DNA from: an uncultured Flavihumibacter sp. | GTDB lineage: Bacteria > Bacteroidota > Bacteroidia > Chitinophagales > Chitinophagaceae | Direction: 5' to 3' | Length of the DNA stretch: 32,701 nucleotides | Assembly (NCBI GenBank): GCA_902168225.1 | Contig: CABHOW010000091.1 | Location: 1 to 32,701, forward strand | Shown: positions 25,004 to 32,661 of the stretch, one piece after another | How the letters are laid out: the number at the start of each line of letters is the position of its first letter | Numbering within the stretch: position 1 is the stretch's first letter | Notes under the pieces: model-generated | Database searches by the model: none | What the model was told of the DNA's origin: nothing | What the model saw: only the letters and a program-made list of their open reading frames with translations | Made by a program: the position numbers and the translations under genes

Positions 25004-26220
25004 TGTATTTTGATGTTAATCGGCTCAGTGGATTATTGCTGATATTTTTTGTGCATGGTTTAGTATATGCCGGTTTATTACTAAAGAGAGGTGTTCAAAC
25101 AGATACGGCTAGTGATAAGTGGTTGAGTTTTTTTCTCTTACTCTCTGTATTGTATATCTGTCCCTACATGCTTGGCTTTGCTGGCTGGTATAATGGAAAT
25201 GAGTGTTTGGAGTGTAGAAATTTTTTATTCTACATGCCTTTACAGCATGCCTTACTGATGGGGCCCGTAATATATTTCTATACGCAAAGTTTGTTAAATC
25301 CGGGTTTCAGGTTTGCTAAAAAGCATTTATTACATTTTGCACCGGGTATCTTATATATTGTATGGACAATAATTGTAGCGGTTGTAGACAGGCTGATACT
25401 AAGAAAATACTATTTAATGGACGGTCAAAACGACCCAGATTTCGATGATTGGTATGTAGTATTAGGATTGATTAGTTTTTTAATTTACCTGATCAAATCA
25501 ATTAGGTATTATAGAAATTATAGAAAATTTATTGTTCAGGAGCTTTCCTTTGCAGACAGTTTACAATTTAAATGGATCGGTAATTTTTTAATTGCTTGTA
25601 TCATCTATTTCTTCTCCAGTTTGGTTATGTACTTATTGTATTTGTTCGGTATCAATTTATTATACTCTCAAACATGGTGGTATTATATGCTCTTTGCCGT
25701 TGTATTTTATTATATAGCTATTTCCGGGTATAGTTTTTCTATTGAAACAAAAAAACCTTTTCAACTTGATTTCTTAAAGTATCAAATGCCTGGTTTATTA
25801 GCTGCTCCTGAAATGACCACGGAAGACGCAAGTTTTGAAGTAATTGAACAAACGAAAGAACAAAAACAAGATCAGACCGATTATGAAGGCTGGCAAAAAA
25901 AGATATTGAACGCTGTTAAGGACGAAGGAATGTTCAAAGACCCTGAGTTAACACTTACGGATTTAGCGAAGCATTTGGGAACGAACAGCTCAGTCTTATC
26001 TAAAATTATTAACAGGGCTTTCCAAATGAATTTCAATGATTTTATCAATAGATACAGAGTAGAGGAAGTGAAAAAGCAATTACAAAACCCTAAGAACGCA
26101 TCATTAACTATTATGAGTTTGGCTTATGATGCCGGGTTTAATAGTAAGGCTACTTTTAATAGAGCTTTTAAGAAACATACCGGAGAGAACCCTAGTAAGT
26201 ATCAAATTGTAAATAACTAA
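25003..26220 (+). CDS. Membrane-bound AraC-family regulator (seven-helix N-terminus)
   Basis: A 405-residue protein. The first 250 residues hold about seven hydrophobic helices of the kind fused to AraC domains in Bacteroidota. An acidic, glutamine-rich linker (about 265-300) leads to an AraC-type double helix-turn-helix (about 305-403). Marks are LTLTDLAKHLGTNSSVLSKIIN for the first HTH and TIMSLAYDAGFNSKATFNRAFKKHTGENPSKY for the second, the standard AraC signature. It is translationally coupled to the tricorn gene, so it probably senses an envelope or extracellular signal, perhaps peptides, and controls the protease genes (inference). Confidence 0.9.
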   Translation: MYFDVNRLSGLLLIFFVHGLVYAGLLLKRGVQTDTASDKWLSFFLLLSVLYICPYMLGFAGWYNGNECLECRNFLFYMPLQHALLMGPVIYFYTQSLLNPGFRFAKKHLLHFAPGILYIVWTIIVAVVDRLILRKYYLMDGQNDPDFDDWYVVLGLISFLIYLIKSIRYYRNYRKFIVQELSFADSLQFKWIGNFLIACIIYFFSSLVMYLLYLFGINLLYSQTWWYYMLFAVVFYYIAISGYSFSIETKKPFQLDFLKYQMPGLLAAPEMTTEDASFEVIEQTKEQKQDQTDYEGWQKKILNAVKDEGMFKDPELTLTDLAKHLGTNSSVLSKIINRAFQMNFNDFINRYRVEEVKKQLQNPKNASLTIMSLAYDAGFNSKATFNRAFKKHTGENPSKYQIVNN

Positions 26221-26250
26221 GATTTTAAATCATTGATTATCAGGATATTA

Positions 26251-26283
26251 TTATTTGAGACCTATATCTCAAGTATCAAATAA
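26251..26283. repeat. Nested, mutually exclusive inverted repeats after the AraC gene
   Basis: TTATTTGA (26251-26258) pairs exactly with TCAAATAA (26276-26283). TTGAGA (26255-26260) pairs exactly with TCTCAA (26267-26272). The two pairings share bases 26255-26258, so only one can form at a time. No T-run follows. The rest of the 124-nt gap before the DoxX gene holds a near match to a -7 box, GAATTTTG, at 26316-26323. Confidence 0.5.
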
Positions 26284-26344
26284 TGATCTGAGGCGGTTGA
26301 GGATGCTTGCAGATTGAATTTTGTGCTATCATTAAAAGGATAGT

Positions 26345-26827
26345 ATGAAACGATTAATTAAACCTATTTGCCTGCCTTTTTGGTGGCAGGATTTTTTATT
26401 GGCAATTCCGAGGATGCTATGTGGATTTTGGTTAGCTTTTGAATTTGGTGCTGCCAAATTTGGAATGCCTTGGAGTCCGGTAGATAAAAACCTCGGACTC
26501 TTTGAAGTATCATTTTGGTTCCCGAATGATGTAGCTGAATATGGGGGCATATTTGCTATGTTTCCGGCCTTCTTCGCATGGATGGGAGCTTTCAGTGAAG
26601 CGGTGGGAGGCTTATTTATTTTGATAGGCTTTCAAACCCGCATTTTTTCCTTTTTAATTGTTTGTACTATGATGGTAGCTGTTCTCTTACAACAGTTCCA
26701 CAATGGATTATGGAGTATGTTGGCGGCACTTGGCTTTTTATGGGTGAGTTTACATAACCTGATTCTTGGAAGTGGCCGCTTTGGTATTGATTATCTCATT
26801 TCAAAAAAATATTTTAATGAAAAATAA
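26345..26827 (+). CDS. DoxX-family membrane protein
   Basis: A 160-residue membrane protein with four hydrophobic segments. It shows DoxX-like features: LAIPRMLCGFWLAFEFGAAKFG at helix 1, AWMGAFSEAVGGLFILIGFQTR over helix 2 and its loop, and a final helix followed by GSGRFGIDYLISKK. The family is loosely linked to redox or quinone chemistry, but most members have no known function. The lipoprotein gene overlaps its end by 11 nt, so the two are coupled. A GGATAGT stretch before the ATG might be a weak ribosome-binding site. Confidence 0.85.
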   Translation: MKRLIKPICLPFWWQDFLLAIPRMLCGFWLAFEFGAAKFGMPWSPVDKNLGLFEVSFWFPNDVAEYGGIFAMFPAFFAWMGAFSEAVGGLFILIGFQTRIFSFLIVCTMMVAVLLQQFHNGLWSMLAALGFLWVSLHNLILGSGRFGIDYLISKKYFNEK

Positions 26828-27176
26828 ATATTATTTGCTGACGGTTTTACTCTTTGTAGGTTTTAATGCTTGCGTACAGAAAACATATAAGCGGGTAGTG
26901 GTAGTTGAACTACTTGTAAAAGGAAAAAAAGATATTCAAACAGTAGGTATCCGTGGAAGCGGGAAACCACTCAGCTGGGATACAGATTTTCCACTAACAC
27001 CGGTTGTAAAAGATTCCTTATACCGAACCACTATTACAGCTTTTACCGGTTATAAATTTGCTGAATTTAAATTCACTGTTAATGGTGAATTTGAGTTAAA
27101 TAATAAACCTGATAGAAGGGTAGAATTCAGTAAAGGAGATACCACTTTTTTTAAAGCTATTTTTAATGAAAAATAA
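26817..27176 (+). CDS. Small predicted lipoprotein with a CBM20-like beta-sandwich pattern
   Basis: A 119-residue protein starting at the ATG at 26817 inside the end of the DoxX gene. The longer upstream start would destroy the signal peptide. MKNKYYLLTVLLFVGFNAC has a lipobox-like ending, with C19 predicted as lipidated. The mature part has the spacing of a starch-binding/E-set sandwich: VGIRGSGKPLSWDTDFPLTP, then YRTTITAFTGYKFAEFKFTVNGEFELN and the final FFKAIF. A carbohydrate- or glycan-binding role is a weak inference. It belongs to a run of small exported proteins between two tricorn-like genes. Confidence 0.65.
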   Translation: MKNKYYLLTVLLFVGFNACVQKTYKRVVVVELLVKGKKDIQTVGIRGSGKPLSWDTDFPLTPVVKDSLYRTTITAFTGYKFAEFKFTVNGEFELNNKPDRRVEFSKGDTTFFKAIFNEK

Positions 27177-27186
27177 AATGTAAACT

Positions 27187-27684
27187 ATGAAAAAGTTAAT
27201 TATTTATACTGCGTTACAATTTATTATTGGGTTCTCCTTCGCCCAAGATATTCGTATTCAAAAAAATGATACCCGCATATTTGAAGGTAAGTGGGTTGGT
27301 AGTTTAACCTATCTTGATTATACCTCGGGTAAACCGTATACAATGCCTGCCGATCTTATTGTTACAGCAATTCCCGGCACTCCTCACCTTTTATTCCGAA
27401 TGATATATCCCAATGAACCTAAAGCGAATGGGAATGATACGATAATGATTGATCAGCATGGTTCTTTTTTCGATGGAGCTAAAGTAATAAGTAAGCGTAC
27501 AACTAATAATGGGATAGTTATAGTTACGGAGAAGGATGGAACGGATGGAAATGAGCATAGGAAAGCAATTATTAAAAAAACATATACCGTTGATAAAGCT
27601 TCTTTTTATATCACTAAAGAGATTTTATTTGAAGGAGAACAGCAATGGATACTTCGGCATACCTACACTTTTAACAAAAAATAA
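27187..27684 (+). CDS. Small secreted protein of unknown function
   Basis: A 165-residue protein with a clear signal peptide (MKKLIIYTALQFIIGFSFAQ, cleavage after residue 19 or 20). The mature part is beta-rich: FEGKWVGSLTYLDYTSGKPYTMPADLIV, LLFRMIYPNEP, GIVIVTEKDG, KTYTVDKASFYITKEILFEG and WILRHTYTFNKK. The pattern of up-and-down strands with an initial GKWVGSLTY resembles lipocalin-like domains, but no confident family assignment is possible. It lies 10 nt after the lipoprotein gene and 5 nt before the next, in one likely operon. Confidence 0.7.
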   Translation: MKKLIIYTALQFIIGFSFAQDIRIQKNDTRIFEGKWVGSLTYLDYTSGKPYTMPADLIVTAIPGTPHLLFRMIYPNEPKANGNDTIMIDQHGSFFDGAKVISKRTTNNGIVIVTEKDGTDGNEHRKAIIKKTYTVDKASFYITKEILFEGEQQWILRHTYTFNKK

Positions 27685-27689
27685 TTTAT

Positions 27690-28040
27690 ATGAAAGCTAG
27701 CCTTATTCTTCTCCATACTATGATTTTATTTGGGTTAACCAACTTAAGTGCACAATCCGATAGCAAGACGGTAAATATTCTTTTTAGAAATAATGGAATT
27801 TTACCAAGAAAATTCAGTTTTATTACCTATTCACCGGGTGATTCAAGTAATGATGTTTTTGCCGATTTTATTTTTCCCGGGTTCTCAAAAAAATTAAAAT
27901 TAAAGCCAGGTACAAAAGTATACTTGGCTAATCAAAAAGAGGTGAATTCAGTTATGAGTGGTAAGAAGATTGATACACAAAAACCTTTCTACACCGTTCA
28001 AGCAACTGATAATAATACGGTCATTAATTTAAGGCAATAG
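27690..28040 (+). CDS. Small secreted protein of unknown function
   Basis: A 116-residue protein with a signal peptide (MKASLILLHTMILFGLTNLSAQ, cleavage near 22). The mature 94 residues have alternating strands (VNILFRNNGILPRKFSFITYSPGD, DFIFPGFSKKLKLKPGTKVYLANQKEV, FYTVQATDNNTVINLR) consistent with a small beta-sandwich. It is not recognised as a named family. It is last in the run DoxX - lipoprotein - two secreted proteins. Its stop is 1 nt from the stop of the convergent tricorn-like gene. Confidence 0.65.
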   Translation: MKASLILLHTMILFGLTNLSAQSDSKTVNILFRNNGILPRKFSFITYSPGDSSNDVFADFIFPGFSKKLKLKPGTKVYLANQKEVNSVMSGKKIDTQKPFYTVQATDNNTVINLRQ

Positions 28041-28041
28041 T

Positions 28042-31000
28042 TTATTTCTTTATTACTGTCAGCATTTCTTTTACCGCAGCCTCAATTTGGGTATCTCTTC
28101 CTTTGATAAAAGCATCATAAGGAAGGGGTACTTTTATATCGGGTTCCAGTTGAAAATTTTCCAATGCTCTTCCTTCTTTTATGCCAATATTACCGATCAT
28201 GGGAATACCAAATACCAGGGTAGGATCAATTTGTGTTTCCCACCAAACCGATGTACTTGTTCCGGGTACCGGCATACCAATTAGTTTACCAATTCCTTTG
28301 GCTCTATAAGCATAAGGAAAGGTATGTGCATCACTGTAATTGGCCTCACTGGTTAATACACAACTCGGTTTATACCATTTATTGGAAGGTTCACCACCTT
28401 TGGCTGTAAAACCGTAGGGAACAAATCGGATATATTGTTTGCCATCTAAAAAGTTGGAGAGGTCTTCATGTAACCAGCCACCCCCATTAAATCGGGTGTC
28501 AACGATCAACGCTTCTTTATCGGCATTGCGTCCTAATACTTCTTCATATACTGTTCTATAGCTACCGTCATTCATTCCCTGCACATGTACATAACCCACT
28601 TTACCGCCGCTAAGTGTTTCAACCATTTTGCGCATATTAGCTACCCAACGATCATATAATAATCCTTGTTCATTCGCAATAGGTTTTACTACTTCTTCAA
28701 ATCTTTCTTTAGTGTCGGGGTTGTATATTGTTAATAACACATTTTTGCCTGCTTTTCTATTCAATAATTTTGACCAATCTATGCCGGCAGTAATAGCTTC
28801 ACCATCAATTTTTTCAAGAATTTGATTGGCTTTTATTTTACTGGAAGCTAAATCAACAGGCCCCCCTGCTATTACTTCTGTGATCTTCAGTCCATCCCCT
28901 CCGGTAAACTCGTCGTAAAATAATCCTAATGATGCTGTTTGATCGCCATTAGGGTTTTGGGGAGAATATCTTCCTCCTGTGTGGGAAGCATTAAGTTCTC
29001 CAAGCATTTCACTTAATAATTCCTGAAAATCATAGTTATTATTAATATGTGGTAGGAAACGAGCGTATGTTTTTTTATACAGCTCCCAATCTACACCATG
29101 CAATTTCGGATCATAAAATTTTTTCTTTACTTGTCGCCATGCATGATCAAAAATGTAAGCTCTTTCACCCGCTGCATCCAAATTCATTTCACTTCGAATA
29201 TTTATGGGTGTTGTTTTACCGGTTTCCGGTTCGTATTTGGCTAAACCATTTTCAGTTTGGAGTAATATCCATTTACCATCGGGCGATAAACTAATATTGG
29301 CAAAGGCGCCAAATTTATTCAAAACCTTACTTTCTCGGGTACGTAAATCAACCTGCCATAATTCCACAGAGCGTTCATTAGTAGCGGTATACCATAACTT
29401 ATCACCTGCAGGGTTAATGATATAGCTTCCTAATGACACAGATGAATTGGTGAGCCTGATTTTTCTATCATCAATTCTTTTTAAGTCTGGTTGCCAATTG
29501 GCTTTGGTAAGTGAATCTTTTATTTTTGAGGCGCTATCCTTTTTTACTTTTTCATCCTTCTCTTTTACTAAAGTATAATCATCTTTACTGAGTTTAAAGC
29601 GATCATAGATATCTTGATCAAAGAAAAGCATATACACATCCAACTCGCGAGATCCTTGAAAGGCTAATGATTTTCTTCCTAATTTATCGGTTGCCCAGGC
29701 AATAGCTTTTCCGTCAAATGCCCATTGAATACCGCCATCTTGGAAACCACTTTGGGTAACGTCATAACCATTAGGCGTGCTGCCATCTGCTTTAAAAAGT
29801 ACTACATCTGAAGCGCCATAACGACCTTGGGCACTGCGTACGGCAATCCACTTACTATCGGGGCTCCATTTGTATTCCTGATCACCATCTCTGTAAGAGA
29901 AATTACTCCCCGCAGGAATGATAGTAGTACTTGTTTTGGTAGCTATATTATATACTTTTAAAATATTCCGCTCTTCTAAATAAGCGATGAATTTACCATC
30001 GGGAGAAACAAGAGGCTGAAATTCTTCGGCAGCGCTATTTAAAACAGCTTCTTCTTTGAGTAAGGTTGAAGCATAAAAATAGGGCTCTTCTTTTCTGACG
30101 ATACTACTTTGATAAATATTCCAGCTATTATTTCTTTCAGAGGAGTAATAAAGTGTTCTGCCATCTTTGCTAAAGCTAACATCGCGCTCCTGCTCAGCAG
30201 TATTTGTAATTCTTTTTGTAATTCCACCTTCTACACTTGTTACAAAAACCTCCCCTCTAAAAATGAAGGCAACTTCTTTTCCGTTCGGAGAAACAGCAAT
30301 ATCCCCATTACTACCACTTACGGATACAACTTTTTCAGCATTTGCTTTACTATCGCCGTCTACAGTGATATTTATTTTTTTAGGGCTTCCGTCATTTTTT
30401 ACAAGATATATTTCACCATTCCAACTAAAGCATAGGGTATTGTCATTAGCTCTGGTAAGATGCCTAACAGGATGATTATTGAATTTGGTAATTTGTTTTT
30501 CCTCACTATTTTGTAAGGTTGTTTTAAAAATATTTTGTGCGCCTTTCTTTTCACTCAAATAATACACGGATTGATCGTCGTTACTAAAAAGCGGTTCCCT
30601 GTCTTCTCCCTCATAGTTGCTAATTTGTTTATAAGATTGAGTAGGGATATCATAAATCCAAATATCTCTGGTAAGCGAAGAAGTATGATGTTTACGCCAT
30701 GCATCTTCTGTTCCTTTTCTATCTTGATAAACGATTTGAGTGCCTTTACTATTATACTGTGCGTGTTCCATACCGGTTGCAGAAAGTAAGATGCTTCTTC
30801 CTCCTTTTACCGGAACAGTATATAGTTGTAAGAAAAGATTTCCACGCGGGAAACGCATATTGGTATTAACCGTATGCCTGGCGGCACCATAGATTATTTG
30901 ATTATTGTCTACACTAAAATCAAACGGATATTCAGGTGCGCTATTATAGGTAATGCGGGTAGCTTCTCCGCCTGTTGCAGGAATTGTAAATACATCAAAA

Positions 31001-31260
31001 TTACCATAGCGATCACTGGCAAACGCAATTGTTTTGCCATCGTGGCTCCATACCGGCATATAATCATGGGCTTCATGAAAAGTGATGGGTTTAGCGTTAC
31101 CACCATCTGCGGCAACGGTATATAAATCTCCCTTATAACTGAACACAATAGTAGTTCCATCGGGTGAAATAGCAGGGTAACGCAACCATAAAGCAGTTCC
31201 CTGAGCCACCACTTGAAAAATACATAATAGCGAAAAAGATAAGATGCTTATTCTTTTCAT
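28042..31260 (-). CDS. Tricorn-like S41 protease 2, secreted
   Basis: A 1072-residue homologue of the tricorn-like protease at 21884, on the opposite strand. The start is at the ATG at 31260, since MKRISILSFSLLCIFQVVAQ is then a normal signal peptide; an upstream start would add 13 residues before it. The architecture is an N-terminal WD40-like propeller (AISPDGTTIVFSYKGDLY, then PVWSHDGKTIAFASDRYG), a second propeller, a helical domain, PDZ and an S41 core. Probable active-site residues are S759-H760 (NASH), S976-D977 (NYSDAH) and E1034 (ALENF). It differs from the first copy around the nucleophile, so specificity may differ. Confidence 0.9.
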   Translation of the reverse strand: MKRISILSFSLLCIFQVVAQGTALWLRYPAISPDGTTIVFSYKGDLYTVAADGGNAKPITFHEAHDYMPVWSHDGKTIAFASDRYGNFDVFTIPATGGEATRITYNSAPEYPFDFSVDNNQIIYGAARHTVNTNMRFPRGNLFLQLYTVPVKGGRSILLSATGMEHAQYNSKGTQIVYQDRKGTEDAWRKHHTSSLTRDIWIYDIPTQSYKQISNYEGEDREPLFSNDDQSVYYLSEKKGAQNIFKTTLQNSEEKQITKFNNHPVRHLTRANDNTLCFSWNGEIYLVKNDGSPKKINITVDGDSKANAEKVVSVSGSNGDIAVSPNGKEVAFIFRGEVFVTSVEGGITKRITNTAEQERDVSFSKDGRTLYYSSERNNSWNIYQSSIVRKEEPYFYASTLLKEEAVLNSAAEEFQPLVSPDGKFIAYLEERNILKVYNIATKTSTTIIPAGSNFSYRDGDQEYKWSPDSKWIAVRSAQGRYGASDVVLFKADGSTPNGYDVTQSGFQDGGIQWAFDGKAIAWATDKLGRKSLAFQGSRELDVYMLFFDQDIYDRFKLSKDDYTLVKEKDEKVKKDSASKIKDSLTKANWQPDLKRIDDRKIRLTNSSVSLGSYIINPAGDKLWYTATNERSVELWQVDLRTRESKVLNKFGAFANISLSPDGKWILLQTENGLAKYEPETGKTTPINIRSEMNLDAAGERAYIFDHAWRQVKKKFYDPKLHGVDWELYKKTYARFLPHINNNYDFQELLSEMLGELNASHTGGRYSPQNPNGDQTASLGLFYDEFTGGDGLKITEVIAGGPVDLASSKIKANQILEKIDGEAITAGIDWSKLLNRKAGKNVLLTIYNPDTKERFEEVVKPIANEQGLLYDRWVANMRKMVETLSGGKVGYVHVQGMNDGSYRTVYEEVLGRNADKEALIVDTRFNGGGWLHEDLSNFLDGKQYIRFVPYGFTAKGGEPSNKWYKPSCVLTSEANYSDAHTFPYAYRAKGIGKLIGMPVPGTSTSVWWETQIDPTLVFGIPMIGNIGIKEGRALENFQLEPDIKVPLPYDAFIKGRDTQIEAAVKEMLTVIKK

Positions 31261-31268
31261 AAAGCATA

Positions 31269-31276
31269 TAATTTTG
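31269..31276 (+). promoter_or_regulatory. -7 box (TAATTTTG) for the M23 gene
   Basis: An exact TAnnTTTG match 22 nt upstream of the ATG at 31299, in the 38-bp gap divergent from tricorn 2. The predicted leader is about 16 nt. The same 8 bases precede rsmA. Confidence 0.45.
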
Positions 31277-31298
31277 ATACTAATAAAGATAATTGCCA

Positions 31299-32006
31299 AT
31301 GGCTATTGGAGCAATAAAATTTGAAGAATGGTTGGGAACGCTGGAACACCCTTTTTCAGTGGTACCATACAATCGAGAACTAGACAGGCTATTAGTTTTG
31401 GATTTCACTGATAAGAATACTTTGATAACAACCGATACGGTCAATAATATTGACTTATTTACAAAGTACATAAACGCTACTTTACATAATGCGAAAGCGT
31501 TGTACGGTATCGGCGGTTATAATGAATTAAGAAGCGTGTATAGCAGAAGTGAGGTATTTGATGGTGTAGAGGGAAAAGAGCCTAGAAGACTACATTTGGG
31601 TATCGATATTTGGGGAGCCGCGGGAACTTCTGTTTTGGCTCCACTAACAGGCAAAGTGCATAGTTTTGCTTTTAATAAGGCCTATGGTGATTATGGAGCA
31701 ACAATTATTTTAGAACACGCTATTGGTGGGGAAAGTTTTTATACTTTATACGGACATCTATCCCTGGATAGTATTACACAGCTTCATGTAGGTGATGAGA
31801 TACAGGAACAGAAAATATTTGCTCGGTTTGGTATTCCGGAAGAGAACGGGTATTGGCCACCTCATTTACATTTTCAACTGATACTTGATATGGAGGACCA
31901 TGTTGGTGACTACCCCGGCGTTTGCACTTATTCGGAAAGAGGTAAGTATTTAGCTAATTGTCCGGATCCTGACCTTTTGATCGGGATGATGAAGTTTGCT
32001 ATATGA
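31299..32006 (+). CDS. M23/LytM-type metallopeptidase without a visible signal peptide
   Basis: A 235-residue protein. The LytM core is complete: zinc ligands H99 and D103 in HLGID, H153 in YGHL and H189/H191 in HLHF. Such enzymes cut peptide cross-links in peptidoglycan. The first 90 residues form a separate unrecognised domain (FEEWLGTLEHPFSVVPYNRELDRLL and so on), and neither a signal peptide nor a membrane segment is visible. The in-frame TTG at 31293 would add only two residues and does not change this. The protein may be cytoplasmic, exported unconventionally, or act on another peptide substrate. Confidence 0.85.
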   Translation: MAIGAIKFEEWLGTLEHPFSVVPYNRELDRLLVLDFTDKNTLITTDTVNNIDLFTKYINATLHNAKALYGIGGYNELRSVYSRSEVFDGVEGKEPRRLHLGIDIWGAAGTSVLAPLTGKVHSFAFNKAYGDYGATIILEHAIGGESFYTLYGHLSLDSITQLHVGDEIQEQKIFARFGIPEENGYWPPHLHFQLILDMEDHVGDYPGVCTYSERGKYLANCPDPDLLIGMMKFAI

Positions 32007-32008
32007 AA

Positions 32009-32043
32009 CCCACCCCTCTGTCCCCTCCAAGGAGGGGAGGTTT
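32009..32043 (+). repeat. GC-rich palindromic repeat, copy A
   Basis: CCCACCCCTCTGT followed by the palindrome CCCCTCC-AA-GGAGGGG (32022-32037) and AGGTTT. It begins 2 nt after the M23 stop codon. It is far more GC-rich than its surroundings. This repeat type is widespread between Bacteroidota genes (general knowledge). Confidence 0.8.
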
Positions 32044-32054
32044 GTACGGTAGTG

Positions 32055-32087
32055 ATTTCAGTATCCTCTAGGGATGCGAGGAGAAAT
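32055..32087. repeat. Interrupted hairpin between repeat copies A and B
   Basis: ATTTC (32055-32059) pairs with GAAAT (32083-32087), and CCTC (32065-32068) with GAGG (32078-32081). The outer ATTTC...GAAAT frame resembles the palindrome at 3395-3429. Confidence 0.5.
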
Positions 32088-32090
32088 GAA

Positions 32091-32125
32091 CCCACCCCTC
32101 AGTGCCCTCCGAAGAGGGGAGATTT
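32091..32125 (+). repeat. GC-rich palindromic repeat, copy B
   Basis: CCCACCCCTCAGTGCCCTCC, then GAAGAGGGGAGATTT. Same layout and orientation as copy A, with two or three changes in the palindrome, so it is an older or diverged copy. Its first nine bases CCCACCCCT are the exact inverse of the end of copy C. Confidence 0.75.
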
Positions 32126-32161
32126 ATTTATTAATATTTTTTGGCTCCTAAATATGGAAGT

Positions 32162-32203
32162 AAATCTTTAAAGTCCCCTCCAAGGAGGGGATTTAGGGGT
32201 GGG
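32162..32203 (-). repeat. GC-rich palindromic repeat, copy C (inverted)
   Basis: On the plus strand: AAATCTTTAAAGT, then CCCCTCC-AA-GGAGGGG (32175-32190), then ATTTAGGGGTGGG. The palindrome is identical to that of copy A. The terminal AGGGGTGGG (32195-32203) is the reverse complement of the start of copy B (32091-32099), so B and C form a 113-bp unit with 9-bp terminal inverted repeats. The stretch from the M23 stop to the DUF559 start (32007-32301) holds only these repeats and plain AT-rich DNA, with no gene seen. Confidence 0.75.
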
Positions 32204-32301
32204 TAAAAGAAGTTAAATAAGTTCGATAAGGCTAGTGGGTAGAAATTAGTATATTAAAATTTCAAGTTCCTATTTAACGGAATTACTCTAATACTTTAAA
32301 A

Positions 32302-32661
32302 TTGAAAAGAATTCTAATATACAATCCCAAGCTAACAGCATTTGCAAAAAAACTTCGCAATAATTCTACTAAAAGTGAAATTAAGTTATGGCAGTTTCTA
32401 AAGAATGATAAGATGTTGGGATATGACTTTCATAGACAAAAACCAATTGGAAATTACATTTATGATTTCTTTTGTTATGAATTAATGTTAGCCATTGAAT
32501 TAGATGGAATTACGCATCAATTTGAAGAAACTTATTTAAAGGATGTAGCAAAAGAAAACTACGCGAATTCAGTGGGAGTTCATTTGATACGATTTTCGGA
32601 TAATGAGGTAATGAAGGATATTGAGGGCGTTATCCGTTCTATTGAAAATAAAATCTATTTG
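32302..32661 (+). CDS. DUF559 endonuclease-like protein, 3' end cut by adapter
   Basis: About 120 genuine residues of a small Vsr/PD-(D/E)xK-like protein. The conserved core is LRNNSTKSEIKLWQFLK (18-34), then YDFHRQKPIGNYIYDFFC (41-58) and LAIELDGITHQ (63-73). Likely metal-binding residues are D55, E66 and D68, with H72 nearby. The family is thought to be nuclease-like, but members are poorly characterised. The start is a TTG at 32302 with no ATG upstream. The last genuine codon is at 32659-32661; the following LSLIHI is translated Nextera adapter. Family length suggests only a few residues are missing. It lies 98 nt after a cluster of palindromic repeats. Confidence 0.82.

Noticed and set aside
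30109..30475. Two overlapping plus-strand open frames of about 100 residues inside tricorn 2
   Set aside because: They are shadow frames of a conserved 1072-residue gene, cysteine- and serine-rich as is typical of antisense translation.
28042..31260. Tricorn 2 as a recent duplicate of tricorn 1
   Set aside because: The two share architecture and catalytic positions but differ widely elsewhere, including around the nucleophile, so the duplication or acquisition is old.
32009..32203. CRISPR array
   Set aside because: Three palindromic copies in mixed orientation with unequal spacing and no cas genes; the units are interspersed repeats.
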